From Zerene cesonia (lineage: Eukaryota > Arthropoda > Insecta > Lepidoptera > Pieridae), in assembly GCF_012273895.1 (NCBI RefSeq), contig NC_052119.1:8160705-8224704 (forward strand): a stretch of DNA of 64,000 bases. Reading direction: 5' to 3'. The notes beneath the pieces are model-generated. The model was not told the DNA's origin. It did not search any database and worked only from the letters and a program-made list of their open reading frames with translations. A program made the translations under genes and the position numbers. How positions within the stretch are numbered: the first letter of the stretch is position 1; each line of letters starts with the position of its first letter. Below are positions 46,429 to 58,753 of the stretch, piece after piece.

Positions 46429-48396
46429 TACTAGAATTAATATAATTGAAATGAGATAAACTTATTCTGTATTTTATGTCATGCGTTCAGTATGTTACGG
46501 TTTTTATAAAATAGGTGTGAGATTTATGTTATAAGTATAATGCATATACAGATACTCCCGTTGTAGTACAAAATAAGTAGGATTATAGGTATTCTCGGAG
46601 ATAAGTTTATGCAGTATACATTTCTAAATTCTCTTTCCGTAAACACAATCAAATATCTATTTACACTTACTTATATAGGAAACTTTTCAATACAACAAAG
46701 CAAAATATTTAATATTTAATATTTTTTTATATAATATTCACAAGATTTTTTCCATACTCATTTAATAATTATTATTAATTTGGACTTGGTAATACGTAAA
46801 AAAATTCATTTCAATATTTTTAAATACTACCATGTAATATAATGACAACCACCTGACAGCTAAATGGCACGTCAGCTACAGTCACTACTCACTTTTTTTT
46901 CTCATCGTGATCTTATGTCTATTTGACAGTGCCAAGTATATACAATACTCACTTGAAAAAGTGTAACGTATCTAGAGTACGTTGCCGAAAAAAACCGTGG
47001 ATTCAAAACCCATTTCGGGATCAATTTTTTTCTATTCTTAAATATTTCTTATTTATAAAGCATTTGAATGCTATAAATCATATAATTAAACGTATCTAGT
47101 AGTCAAAACTAACATTTGAACTAATTTCTTCAACTGGCAATTAATCATTATTTTTTATGTCTGAATATTTCGTTCAAATACAATAATTATTAATGTTGTC
47201 CGAAAATAAGTACCAAGCGCATCTCGCTTGATTGTAGTTTCTGAGCCACTGTCTAAAATTCTACAAGTACTGTCGCTTTTTTTAATTGTATATATTGCAA
47301 TCTATCAATTAGAGAGATATTCTATATATAAATAAAATAAAAAAATAAAAATAAAATATTCAAAAATATGTGGAGTATTTTATTTATCTAAACTGTCTTG
47401 AACGGAAGCCGCCCGACGACCGCTTCATTTATTCTTGGATCTCTTAAGAGGTCTTGAGGAATCTTCCTTTTCAGTCTTCGAGCAGTTTTTTTGAGTGTTT
47501 ATTAGATTGACTGCAAGTATATTGGGATGGTTAGTGATTCGCTTCTTTACACTTTTGTACTATCCGAGATTTAACACTCAGAGCAGGTTTTACTTTTTTT
47601 TCTGGTTAAGCTTTGAAAGAAAAATTTTGATATTTTACATTATGTTACTTTCATGCAAATAAAACGAACAATTTGCCTTCATTCATATTATTAAGAATTT
47701 AAATGAAACCACATAAAGTAAAAATGCTTTTATAGCATCACTCGATTGAGAAGCCACATTATTTTTATTAAAATGTATGATAATGAATTTTGATACCTAA
47801 ATATTCTCTAATAAAAGTGAGTATATGCTTGGGTACAAATAAAATGAGATATTACTGAAATCAGATAACAATTAAAAAAATGTATTGGTACTTATGCATT
47901 ATTTCTATATTGCTATAGCAATGATTTACTTTTACTGTATCTTTATTGCCTAGAAAGGTCTAAAAAGTAGTTTAAACTTTCTTAAATGAATTATATAATA
48001 TTGCTATGTTGCCAGTACTTCAGGATATATGAGTATAAAAGCAGTGCAATTTATTGTTTCCTGATATTAATTCAATAGTCTTTCATGCATTAACAATTTT
48101 ACATAATATATCTAAATTTTGGATATAACACAAAATATATGACATCAATACAGACTCGAAGCTTCACAAGACCAACTTTTATAAAACATTGAAAATGTTA
48201 TATTTGTTATTATACATATTTGTATATCTTGTGACACAATTAGCTTTCACAGCAGATGTCATATTATGAACATTTAATAAGTTAATAATACATTTTACAG
48301 AAACTTAAGACAATTAATTAGAAAACATTTGCAAAGATATCTAAGCTCCAATTTAATGGCAGTCCAGTATTGACACTTCTGTATGTAGCTGATTTA
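46429..48396. other. Region between UFL1 and prefoldin 3 (same strand)
   Basis: Holds the UFL1 promoter and the prefoldin 3 3' flank. A minus-strand AATAAA (TTTATT at 48,050-48,055) may end prefoldin 3 RNA. Low-complexity (TAAAA)n-like sequence is at about 47,330-47,360. A possible pair of minus-strand coding exons at 47,425-47,601 is listed separately. Confidence 0.6.
47425..47601 (-). CDS. Possible 3' coding exons of an unidentified gene
   Basis: On the minus strand a frame runs KVKPALSVKSRIVQK to donor AAGT|GTAAAG (exon about 47,551-47,601). It can splice in phase to acceptor ACTTGCAG at 47,511 and continue NLINTQKNCSKTEKEDSSRP, then LKRSKNK and TGA (47,425-47,510). The basic, Ser/Lys-rich end resembles a nuclear protein tail. 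No upstream exon or ATG was found in the 0.8 kb before prefoldin 3, so this may be chance or a gene remnant. I do not recognise it. Confidence 0.22.
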
Positions 48397-49772
48397 TTAG
48401 CTGGATGCTTTTACAGCTTGCCGTCTCTTTACATCCCAGTTGTAAACTCTAGCCATATTCACTTCTGTTGTTGTCCATTGGTCTCTGTGAAAATCATATT
48501 GAAAAAAAAACAACAATGAAATGAATAAATAAGCCTATCTATTTAAAGTGTCTATGAATATACATGCACACACACGCAAGAACAATATTTAGAAGCACAA
48601 GGATATGATAGGACTCTATCATGAATGACTACTTACAATTTGTATAAATAAAAAATTAAGAGAAAAATATAGAAAGAGCTTATATGGAAGTCACTTAAGT
48701 ATTTTATATATAATATTTTTTAGAGTGTTCTTTTAAACCAATAAATTTTATAGCAAATCCATAGCTTGCACATTGTAATTCAGGTGGTTTTGGAGTGTTT
48801 CACTCACTTGATACTAATTTTTACACCTAACTGACAAACATATTTAAGCAATCATGCTTATACCTATGCATTATATTACATATATTTTATATTTAATAAT
48901 GTTATAGCATTATGATACCTTAAAAAGTCCAAATCATGCTCAACACATGCAAGGTTTTTCTTTGCAGTAGCCATATTAGTTGTGAGTAGTTTTTCTGCAT
49001 CTTCTAATGTATACTCCAACATCACATTAGCTCCAAGCCATAAACACACAGTGTTTGTAGGTGGTACATCAGCCTGAAATATTCAATGCTTGAAATGATT
49101 TATATGATGGAGGTGAATGAGTGAACCAAGGATGATAGAAACTCACTAGTTTCTATCATCATAATTTTGAGAAAAACTATTTTTAAAACAAATAATATAT
49201 GAAAGGCAACCAACGCAAAATTATCTTACCTTAACAAAAACTTGATCGCTGAGTAAAAACTGTGTTTCAACGTTTTCTTTTTGGGTTTTCAGTTTTTCAA
49301 TCATTTCGAGCGATCTAGCTAAATCGGGAATTTGTTGTCGGAGCCGCCTCCTTTTGGTGTTTAATGTATATTCCATAAATTTATACTTTCCGTGTTGTTC
49401 ATCAAGTCTTCTTAGGACTTTTTTAACTCCTTCATTATTTTCCGGTAAATTCATAAACTCGTCAACATTATCCTGAAAATTTTGAAGTTTGTTGAAGTAC
49501 GCAGACGAAATAATTTAAGATATAGCGTATTACGTTTATTTCTATTCAAAAACACTAGGTTTATTCAGTTATTCTTAGTGAATTACTAAATAAAGTGATT
49601 ATTTATAGCAGATGTATGGATTAGGACTAACCTAACTTTTTGCTACTTCGAGAAAAAAAATTATTTTTAGCTAAGGGCCCAGTTCTGATTTTATATTGGA
49701 ATATCTTACCACGAATATTGCTTCCGGTATCCCTGAAAAAGACTTTGTATTTTCAGTACCGTCTCCTTCCAT
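48397..49772 (-). CDS. Pfdn3: Prefoldin subunit 3 (VBP1)
   Basis: An alpha-type subunit of the hexameric cytosolic prefoldin, which hands unfolded actin and tubulin to the CCT chaperonin. Exons 49,710-49,772, 49,230-49,472, 48,919-49,073 and 48,397-48,484 join in phase, giving 182 residues, normal for the family. Seen: GIPEAIFVDNVDEFM (14-28), LDEQHGKYKFMEYTLNTKRR (first coiled-coil helix), FLLSDQVFVKADVPPTNTVC, then LWLGANVMLEYTLEDAEKLL (the beta-hairpin region) and TTEVNMARVYNWDVKRR near the end (second helix). These blocks track the human protein almost residue for residue. The ATG at 49,772 starts MEGDGTENTKSFSG. It shares a 738-base divergent interval with G-gamma 1. Confidence 0.96.
49131..49160. 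repeat. Perfect 13-bp inverted repeat in prefoldin 3 intron 2
   Basis: GATGATAGAAACT at 49,131-49,143 and its exact complement at 49,148-49,160, with a CACT loop. It lies in the short intron between exons 2 and 3. Confidence 0.85.
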
Positions 49773-50510
49773 TTTCTTGCCTTTTGACTATTTTTACTAA
49801 GTCCGAAAACTAAAGAGTTATGACATTACGTTCTGATCAGAGCCACAGACTTTTGATAAATTTAAAATGAACATCAGAAACGATAAAAAAAAATTGTATC
49901 CGTGTAGATATTTTTTTTTATCTACGTGTTGTATCTACGTTTAAAATATGTTTATTCGCCATAAGTAAGAACAATAGCCCAGTCGCTCACAATACCCAAA
50001 TGTTTTATCTGATGCATTAAATAAACAAATGTCGTCCCTCGCTTATGGATTTGCATATAGGTAATAGTGCGAACGTGATTAGTTCGTATAAGTGTATAAT
50101 CTATGATTAGTTCGAAGCATAATAAAGTTTCTTCATGTTTCACACCTTAGATATATGTACATAGGTACTACAAGTTTCACACTTGTTACTAATGACTAAT
50201 ATAATATATATTGTCTATGTTTATGACGTAAATCATTAATGAATCATTGGACGTCACTTTGACATTAGGCTTGCTTGTGATTTGCTCTAGCAAAATAATT
50301 TAAGGAATTTACCTAGAAAAAACCTCGAAATCCTTCCAGAAACCACTGTAAGCTTTATTTTTTACTCTAGTGTGTGTATGATCATTTTAAAAGTGTATTA
50401 ATATAAAACGTTTACTTACAGATCAGGGCTGTAGTTTTAAGGCTACGCCCTTTTTGTACAACTACGTTGTTTATTTTGCTATCAACATAGGCCTCTCGGA
50501 TACTGCGGTC
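49773..50510. promoter_or_regulatory. Shared divergent region of prefoldin 3 and G-gamma 1
   Basis: 738 bases between the two start codons. It includes an acceptor-like TTTACTTACAG ending at 50,421 on the plus strand, which suggests that G-gamma 1 has a 5'UTR exon further left. No core promoter motif could be fixed. Confidence 0.4.
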
Positions 50511-50723
50511 ATGGATATGATGGTGTCGACTTTGCAACAGCAACGCGCTGTTACAGAGCAGCTGCGGCGGGAGGCAGCGATCAAACGCATCCCGGTATCG
50601 GTTGCTGTATCGGATATTGTTCGATTCATAAGTGAACACGAACAAGAAGACTGTCTCTTGGTTGGCTTTTCAAGTCAGAAAGTCAACCCCTTCCGTGAAA
50701 AAAGTTCATGCACCGTATTGTAA
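50511..50723 (+). CDS. Ggamma1: G protein gamma subunit 1
   Basis: The gamma subunit of heterotrimeric G proteins, which pairs with G-beta at the plasma membrane. One uninterrupted coding exon of 70 residues starts MDMMVSTLQQQRAVTEQLRR and ends NPFREKSSCTVL. The N-terminal helix (about 5-25) forms the coiled coil with G-beta. NPF (59-61) is the conserved G-gamma motif. The CAAX box is CTVL, so Cys67 should be geranylgeranylated. It is clearly the orthologue of Drosophila G-gamma 1. An upstream frame from about 50,454 is open into the ATG but looks like 5'UTR. AATAAA at 50,916-50,921 is a plausible poly(A) signal. Confidence 0.97.
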   Translation: MDMMVSTLQQQRAVTEQLRREAAIKRIPVSVAVSDIVRFISEHEQEDCLLVGFSSQKVNPFREKSSCTVL

Positions 50724-52794
50724 ATTGTTGTGTCACTAATTAATGATAACTATTGTGTGTCTGCTAAACCTGGTGTTCCTTAGTAATTCGATTTTATTTA
50801 ATTCTCGATAGTTGATTGCGACAGGAATTGATGAGAATATGTTTCTTTCAAATCTATTTTAATTATAACGTTTTTATTAATGTTTCATACATATAATAAG
50901 TGATCTGTAATATTCAATAAATGATTTAATCAATTTAGAGAATTAGTTTCAATTGTTGCCTTTAAGCTTTCATTAAGCATCTATTTTTTACACATTTTTC
51001 ATTCAATAAGTTTGTTACTGAGAAAAAAAAAGGTTACAATATTTTTAAAATAAATAAGAATTTTACTGTCTAATATTTTATTTGTGCACAAAGTATTCCA
51101 AAGGAAAATACAATGAAAAGTAATTTATAATAAGGGTATATAGGAAATGAAAAATTACTTCAAGGATTGATTTTTAATATGGATCTCAACTCTACAATTT
51201 TCCTATAATGTTACAGTTTTTATACACAAACATTTTCTGTAAAGGCTTGAGCATTTTGCATTCTATTCTATGCCTTACCTAAAATGTAATAAACATTACT
51301 ATATGAGGGGTTAATCTACACATGGATGCTTATTGCCAAAATTATAACTAATATTTAATAAAATAGTAGACAATTCTTATCCATAACTACTGAGTAGTGT
51401 TTTACGGAATGCATATAATTTTCCGTGATATAAAGTATAATATTATTAGCCTACACTTAAAACACCTATTGACTTTACGTGCATTATAAATATTAATGGA
51501 CATAGAAAAATTTTACATGACAGATTTGATAATAATTGTGGATACAATAGATTTTTTTTTCATAAATGTGCTGTTTAATAGATGGCATTTAAGCAGCAAA
51601 ATGCATAATAGTTATCTGTGCTCACTAACTATGTATAAAACAAATATTATTTATTCTTTGGACAATGCAAGCAACACAGTAAAGTAAGATGTACCATTAC
51701 CAATGACACAATTCCTTTTATATATTATTGAGCTATGTAAAGATAAATATTGGATACGGCAGTGGAATTAAACATAGGTAAAACTTATGTAATATTTGTA
51801 AATTGTTTGAGCAAATTTGGAATTCAATGAAAAAACCTTATTCTAGGGGTAAAACTATATAAAAAATGAAATTTACCAACTATCAGTCTTTAAAATTGAT
51901 GTTGATTATCAACCTTGTCGCAATTTTACTCTCAAAAGTTTACAAAAAGAGTGAAATAATGGAATTTTAAACATGCCTATTGACTAGCATCTATTGTCAG
52001 ATTTTAACTTTAATATTAATAACTAGTTTTACAATTTATCTTTTAAATATAGTGCGATGTTTATAAAATAAGGAAATTGAATACAAAGAAAAGCAATTTT
52101 AAACACAATAAACTTTAACTGCTCAACAATTTATATTTACTTTTAGAAACAATTTACGAAAATACTTTAGTAGTTCACATAGAAAATTTTCAACTTATAA
52201 TTGTTCATTAATTTGGCAAGTTTAATTCATAATATTATTTGAATGCTGAAAAATTTCATCTAATATTGTGTTCTTCAAATGTAAAGTATCTAGGCCTTTT
52301 CAGACAAAGTGTACTTCAAATGAGGTACACATCCAATATCAGAGACATTTACGATTTATACAAAGGTGTAAAATGGAATTTTATATCTACCTATCAAATA
52401 ACATTTAGAATGTTATCATAACATTTGATTACAGCTCATGTTCATAAGATTAGCTTCTTACACTAACTTCTACATACTCACCCTTACATCTAGCACAATC
52501 AATGCAAATCCTGATAAGTATATATTAATTAAAATTAATTTGTATAATGTATAACCTTAACTAAAAATAAAATACTGGTTAATAATGTTATGTAAATATA
52601 GCATTTAAAACAAGGCCTCCTTTATTTGGTGTTAACATTTTAGGTTACAGCTATGGAGATGGAGTATGTTTATTTTTAAATGAGTACTTTCTAAAATAAA
52701 ATTGGCAAGTTCTTTGTAAACTTTTGAGATACACCATCCCATAAAATAAATAATTAAGGGTTATACTAAGGGTATACAATACATATGCCGAAGA
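50724..52794. other. Intergenic between convergent G-gamma 1 and Drep genes
   Basis: AT-rich 3' ends of two convergent genes: AATAAA at 50,916 (plus) and TTTATT at 52,621-52,626 (minus) are candidate poly(A) signals. Short open frames here look random. No gene seen. Confidence 0.65.
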
Positions 52795-53858
52795 TTAAAC
52801 TCGCTCTTGGCTTTGAGGAGATACATCCTCCGTTCCATTTGCTACACTTTGATGGTACAGCTTTAGTAGTTCCATGGCATCTTGAGCTTGACGTTTCTCC
52901 AGTAGTATCCTGGAATTCATTATAAAAAACATTTTAAATAGAGTTTATAAGTATATAGTCTTTTATTTCATTAAGTGAAAATTATTTCTTATTTCTATGC
53001 ATCAGACATACAATAGATACATTACACAGATACAAACATTAGGTCAACATAATATCATAAGGGAATACACTTTTTTTCGTTATTTTGAATTGAATCGAAA
53101 AATATTGTTATTATTGCAGTTACAATCCAAAGTACCTATTTACACAATGCAAAATTTTAAAATATAAATTATATACATATATAAATGTAAAATTTTAATG
53201 ACATTTATAAATAAACAAATAATTCCCAAAAACATTACGACAAATAAAATTATTTATGTAATTTAGATTCTTTCATATATAGTAAACAGTTTTTAAATAA
53301 GACTTAATGTAAACAATTATTAAAGCTTACTAATGGAATAACAATGATCATAGGTTTTGAGTCATGTGGTAATGTTTACCTGCCAGATGCTTCCTTGATG
53401 TGTTCTAGAATTATTCTGTTGTCCCTGTCTGTCACAATATCAGCAAGGCTGTCGGGGTCCATGTCAGACAATAGTTCCAGGTCCTGACCACCTAGCAAAG
53501 AAATATGACATAAATTGTGCTGGAGCCGACCAACGAGATTCGCAACTTGACTCTTATCACCTAAAGACACGTCGTCCGTTTGATCCAGTGAAACTTGGCA
53601 TTTCGGCATATTGGGTGCCCATTTTTCAGTGCCATGTAAGATCATTAAGGATGTGTCTGGATCAAGCGTTGAAAAATATTCCTCATCATCTACTTCTGTT
53701 CCATCACACTCAAGAACCACAGTTAAATTCTCTGCCGGCAATCCTAGCTTTTCGGGTACTTTTGATAACAAATCTTCTAATGATGAAGCCACGATTCCTT
53801 TCTTTTTCTCTCGATTCACATCACATATCTTGTACGGTTGGTTTATACCGTTCTCCAT
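52795..53858 (-). CDS. DFF45/ICAD-like protein with CIDE-N domain (Drep family)
   Basis: Probably the inhibitor and chaperone of the caspase-activated DNase. Exons 53,380-53,858 and 52,795-52,909 join in phase and give 197 residues, shorter than human DFF45 (331). Seen: a CIDE-N domain at about 6-80 (KKKGIVASSLEDLLSKV, LTVVLECDGTEVDDEEYFST, EKWAP), then DQTDD (92-96), then a helical C-terminal part RLQHNLCHISLLGGQDLELL and REILEHI-like KEASGRILLEKRQAQDAMELLKLYHQS, which resembles the ICAD C-terminal domain. The ATG at 53,858 starts MENGINQPYKICDVNREKKK. CIDE-N is confident; assignment to Drep1 over Drep2/3 is not, because it rests on memory of the family. It is convergent with G-gamma 1. Confidence 0.9.
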
Positions 53859-55978
53859 TATGCTATTACACTCTTAACGCCTGAGATAAAAAAGAGCACC
53901 CTTTTGTTTAACAAAGTGTATTTACTCCGATGTACATTCTAATTTTAACCACAACACTGTTCTCTCATCGGCTTGAAATTGAACTGAAAGGAATAATGGT
54001 AGATTCAAGAATGACAGTTTTTATGTTTGACGTAATTGAAATAATTGCCAGAATCTATTAATTTTAAAGTACACACAAAATTTAAAAAATACCTAACAAA
54101 ATTATAATCACTTTAATTAATTGGTTAATGCACTATTTAAATTTGTGTTAAGGCATTATTTTTATAAATAAAACTGAAAAACAGACTATAAAAATGTACG
54201 CTAACGCTAATATTGAAATGTTCGTGATGCAGATCAAACGACTTTCTCGTATAGCTGCGAGTCGCTGAATGTTACTTTGCTAAGGGCACGTACATATTAT
54301 AATGATACCATAGGTCATACTAGGACAAGATAACAAGGTCTAGCGTTGCAGACAGAGGTTAAACAAAACAGGAGGATAATTTTAATTATCTTAAAGGAGC
54401 ATTTTTATGGATATGGTTTTCTTTATTTATTCGAATAGTTATAACATTTTAAGTTAAGTTATACAGAAAATTCACTCAAAATATAGAATAATGAATAAAT
54501 AAGAAATGATGACGCACAATAGCCATAATGCGTTTTTTATTTGAAAATAGAAACAATAATAAATACGAGAAGGTAAATATATAAAAAAAAACTGTTCTAC
54601 TTGAGTTAGTAATTAATTTAAATAAAAATCGTGATTCCGAAAATTCATATTAGCTGATTTTTTCAGGTATGAAATTTTTATTAAATCGGCATGCATATAT
54701 CAGGAGTCATTATGAAACTTGTCGTAATTGTTATTTTGGTGGATAAACACAGAATAAGTCGTTTAAAGTTATTTACGTGTATGGACAATGTTTTATTTAC
54801 CTATATATTTTATACTGTATAACAAAATGACAAACAATAACATTTAACAACAAGCTATCTATTAAATTGCCGTGCAATTGTGGTTTGTCCATTAACATTG
54901 ATTGCAATTTTCTTCGCTTGTATGGCATTTTATTGATGAAGATGGAAAGATCAGTGAAGGGCAGGTAATGTTGCCGGGGGTCACATTCGGTCAAAGCGTG
55001 GCGCGACGGGCGGAGATCAATAAGACACCCGCCTCCCTTCTTGTCTCCCTAATGTTCTTCCAGAATGCATTTTGCAGCGCTTACCTTCACCTGCTCTCTA
55101 GTCAAGCCATTATTTAAACTTCTCACTCACCTATTATGTATTATAATGCAACAAGCTGTCTTACGATACCGGTCATAACTATAATATAATCGGCCATTTT
55201 GCGCAGTCATCGCGATGGATAATGTTCATCAAAATTTCATTTTCCCCGGCAAATAAAGTTATTTAAAAAGAATTTTCGCGGGTGGAAAACTTTTAAGACG
55301 TTACTTAAATTTATTTATTTGATAAAATGATAAAGTAATATCATTTTGGATACTTTACTAATCTTTTATACAGTTTGTCAGTATTACGTATAAATACATT
55401 TTAATAGATATATTCACTTATATTAACAGAATTTCATAGGAGCTTATGTTGTCCTAATAGTATTGGAAAGGCGGGTGTGACTCTTTGACTATACAAATAA
55501 AAGGAGAGTACGAGAGTAGCGTTTATCAGATTTTATTCGTGTCTGTCATTTGCTAATTGAATCGGTCTTTGTGCTCATACTTATATAGTTGAAAAATTCC
55601 CTTCTTTTAACAGACTCTACAGAGATGTGGCTAATGTAAGCGCTCTATCTCATCAGCCTATGCGTGTTGAAAACAAAATCTAGCACATATGCTTGACTTG
55701 TTCTTTTTATCTTGACGGATACATGATTATAAGAAATTTAACTCAAACTCAAACATTTACTTATTCAATTAGATATCTTTTATAAGTACTTTTGAATCGT
55801 TAAGAGTCAGTTTTACCATTTACCACCGGTTTGGTAAACGTCTGAAAGTTAAAGAAATAACAATTCTAACAGATATGTATTTGTCATTCTTATAATTTTT
55901 ATTATATGATCATGACCTACTTTTAGAAATCAAAAACTTTTTAACGGATTTTAAACGCGATTTATTTATTATATTATT

Positions 55979-56040
55979 AACCCGACGTTTCGAACACTTT
56001 ACAGCGAGCGTGGTCACGGGGAGACACGGAGTTTTTAATT
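55979..56040 (+). mobile_element. Foldback/MITE-like fragment
   Basis: CCCGACGTTTCGAACACTTT then ACAGCGAGCGTGGTCACGGG. The first 15 bases repeat the inverted end at 41,800; the second inverted end is not found here. Confidence 0.5.
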
Positions 56041-56934
56041 TCTAAATGTATAATACTCGCGTAACATCAAACACAAGAAAATACTATGACCTACTTTGTT
56101 TGGCAAAATAACGCTGTTATTAAAGACAATGAACAGATTACACTGTAAATCCAATGAAATAAGAAAAAAAACAGGAACTACTTTTAGCCCAACGAGTAGA
56201 GTAAAGAAAAAAGTGGTATAGAAATAAATATAGTAATAATACTACATAAACATAATAATAATACAACCTACAACCATATACATACTAATCCATGCATTAT
56301 ACTAACCTTATTTATTTAGTCGATTATGTTATATTTGGCTTTCCCGTTAATTTTCTTTTAAATTTCAGAGAGATTTAATACTTATAATTGACGCTAATAA
56401 TCAATGCAATAAAGTGAAGGGTGTGTTTTTTAATGATTTTATCCATCAAATGCAGCAAGAAAATTTCTTTCAAAAATAATTAAATATTTTCTGAAATAAA
56501 ATGTTCTATCTACAGCTATATACATGAGAATATCTATATACAAACATCATACATATAAGCACATGTAAACTTTAATTTATATTTTACATATATAAAATTT
56601 GTAACTCCGTCAGTACTGTACTTGCTTACAGTATAGGTGAAAAAACTTTTTAATAAAAATCCAAAACGTAGCAGCTTCGTAGTATACTCGTAGTTGCGTG
56701 CATGCTTACGTGCCCGCATCGTAGCTTTCTATTTCTACGCTTATGAGCCGCTCTACGAGTCTACGAATAGCTCTTATTACGATCGTAGAATACGTTTATT
56801 ATTTACTTATTCATATCGAGACTACTATACCATTTCAAACTTTATGTCTCTAGACATTACCTAGTTCCTATGTTATTAACATTAGACTTAATTTCCAAAA
56901 TAACCCGAATGTTTGCATCGTAAAAGTAAATCAA

Positions 56935-57110
56935 GGGATGTACGATGCATCAGGTGCGTTTCATTTTCCTCACCCTTCCCAGTACATTCCTTCTTTGCAG
57001 TCGTCAATTCTTCATCCCTTACCCCTTAAAAGTGGATAGCACGTTAACAGAGGCACTACCTTTGCGAATGTTCATAAAATAAGATCTGCCCTGTTCCGCA
57101 TTTGGAGAGA
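56935..57110 (+). repeat. Dispersed repeat, 3' part
   Basis: CACCCTTCCCAGTACATTCC, then GCAGTCGTCAATTC, then GCACTACCTTTGCGAATGTTC match the order in the 25,095-25,430 copy. Confidence 0.55.
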
Positions 57111-58313
57111 CCGCAATACCTTGCCAAATAAAATAGAGGCAATTCGTATTTTGGGTCGTATCGCACTAGCTACGTATTCAAGTTCAGCTTTAAATAATTT
57201 ATTCCCATCTCACCCGCAGTGAACCTTCTATGAATTATTAAAATAAATAAAATACCAAAATGGAAATTGCTATGTTTATTGATTTCCGATCGTCTACTTG
57301 GAGGTGTGAGGAATCCAATTTAGTTTCTCGGCCGACTTTATCAAATATTCCACTTCCTCAAGTTAATGATTTCTGTGATATAATTAATTAATTTTTTCGT
57401 TTCTCTTTGAAGATTACTTGTGCCGAGCATAACTATACAATATACAGCGATATTAAAATCTTTTTAATTCTCAAATGGTCGTTACGTTCGTATTTTGTTT
57501 TTATTATGTGAATCTTTCCAAATGTGCAACCGAAATATGCTTATATGAAAAAAAAATTCAAATTGGAAAGTTTTACTATAAATCCTTCGTGCCAATTAAC
57601 AGCTGAATATTTTATAGAACGAAATGAAAATGTATTGAAATAAACGTATTGAAAAGCAAAATTACAATAAATAAAATTATATACGGTATAATTATTATTA
57701 TTGTATAGTATTATGTCATCTGTGTACATACAATCTGTGTGTGTATTTAGGTAAGAAAATATACAATAAATGAAAATAAATTTCACGTTTTTAATGTTAA
57801 TAATATCAAGTACATTTTTTGTAAATCATTTCGAAATTTTTTTATATATTTTAAAAGCGTTGCATGAAAGAAAAAGCCTATTCTCCTGCTATACATGAAC
57901 GGTCTCGAACGATCGTTTGTTAATATACAGTAAATTGAAATGACATATTTATAGCACTGATTGCCTACACGTGCTGTAATAAAGAACATGCCTGAATAGT
58001 TTACTGATGTTTATACGAATAGAGATACCTGTTAAATAAAGGAGAGCATCCATATGGGATTCAAAGGGGATAAACCTCATAAAAGTTTTTGCTTTGTAAC
58101 GTCCTTTTTTATATTTTCTGCATATATGCATTGTGCTTTTCGCTTCTTGCTACCTTTTTGGTATTTGGTGGTATAGGCAAATAATTCAATTCAATTTTAT
58201 TTTATCAATGGCAGTGCTGTGTTGCCACAATTTTGCCAATGTCACGTTGTGGATAGTTTTACATCTGAGATTTATAAGAGGCTCAAAAATATCCGTCAAG
58301 CGCAGATATCTAC

Positions 58314-58370
58314 AACACAAAAATGAAACACACAATATATTCTATATATTGTGTGTTTCATTTTTGTGTT
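58314..58370. repeat. Perfect 27-bp inverted repeat with 3-base loop
   Basis: 58,314-58,340 is exactly complementary to 58,344-58,370, with the loop TCT. The arms start AACACAAAAATGAAACACAC. It is the longest perfect hairpin I noticed in the window. Confidence 0.92.
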
Positions 58371-58516
58371 TTTTATTACTACCAACCATTACCATTACTA
58401 CCAACACTAACCAAATTACCAACACTAAGTTAATTTGTTATGGACAAACAGTAATAATATATAAAGTATAACATAAAAACGAAAATCTACTATATTTTTG
58501 GACGCTTGAAAAATAT

Positions 58517-58753
58517 TCATAGTTTTATTTTGTTAGAAATAATAAATTTAGAAATAACATAAACAAATGGGGTACTAGTTAGTGAGAGAAGGGATTTCAT
58601 GTTAGTAGGACGAGGTACGGTAGGAGGAAGGTTATCATACAGGGAAGAATTCTTTGTACAATTAAAAAAGATATGGTCCAGGCCAGCTTCATCAATACCA
58701 CATTTATAAGCAAGTATATGAGTAATATATGAGCAGTATATGACTTTTATCAT
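58517..58753 (-). pseudogene. Non-LTR retrotransposon C-terminal remnant
   Basis: A minus-strand open frame of 78 codons contains YKCGIDEAGLDHIFFNCTKN, a C-x-E-x-H-x-C pattern like the zinc knuckle at the end of Jockey/CR1-type reverse transcriptase proteins, and ends VYVISKFIISNKIKL, also typical of those ends. The reverse transcriptase core is absent, so this is a truncated, inactive copy. Confidence 0.45.

Noticed and set aside
53588..53884. Plus-strand open frames opposite the Drep exon
   Set aside because: They are shadows of the minus-strand CIDE-N coding sequence.
54193..54267. 24-codon plus-strand frame near the Drep start
   Set aside because: Too short, no likeness to any family, and lies in the presumed promoter.
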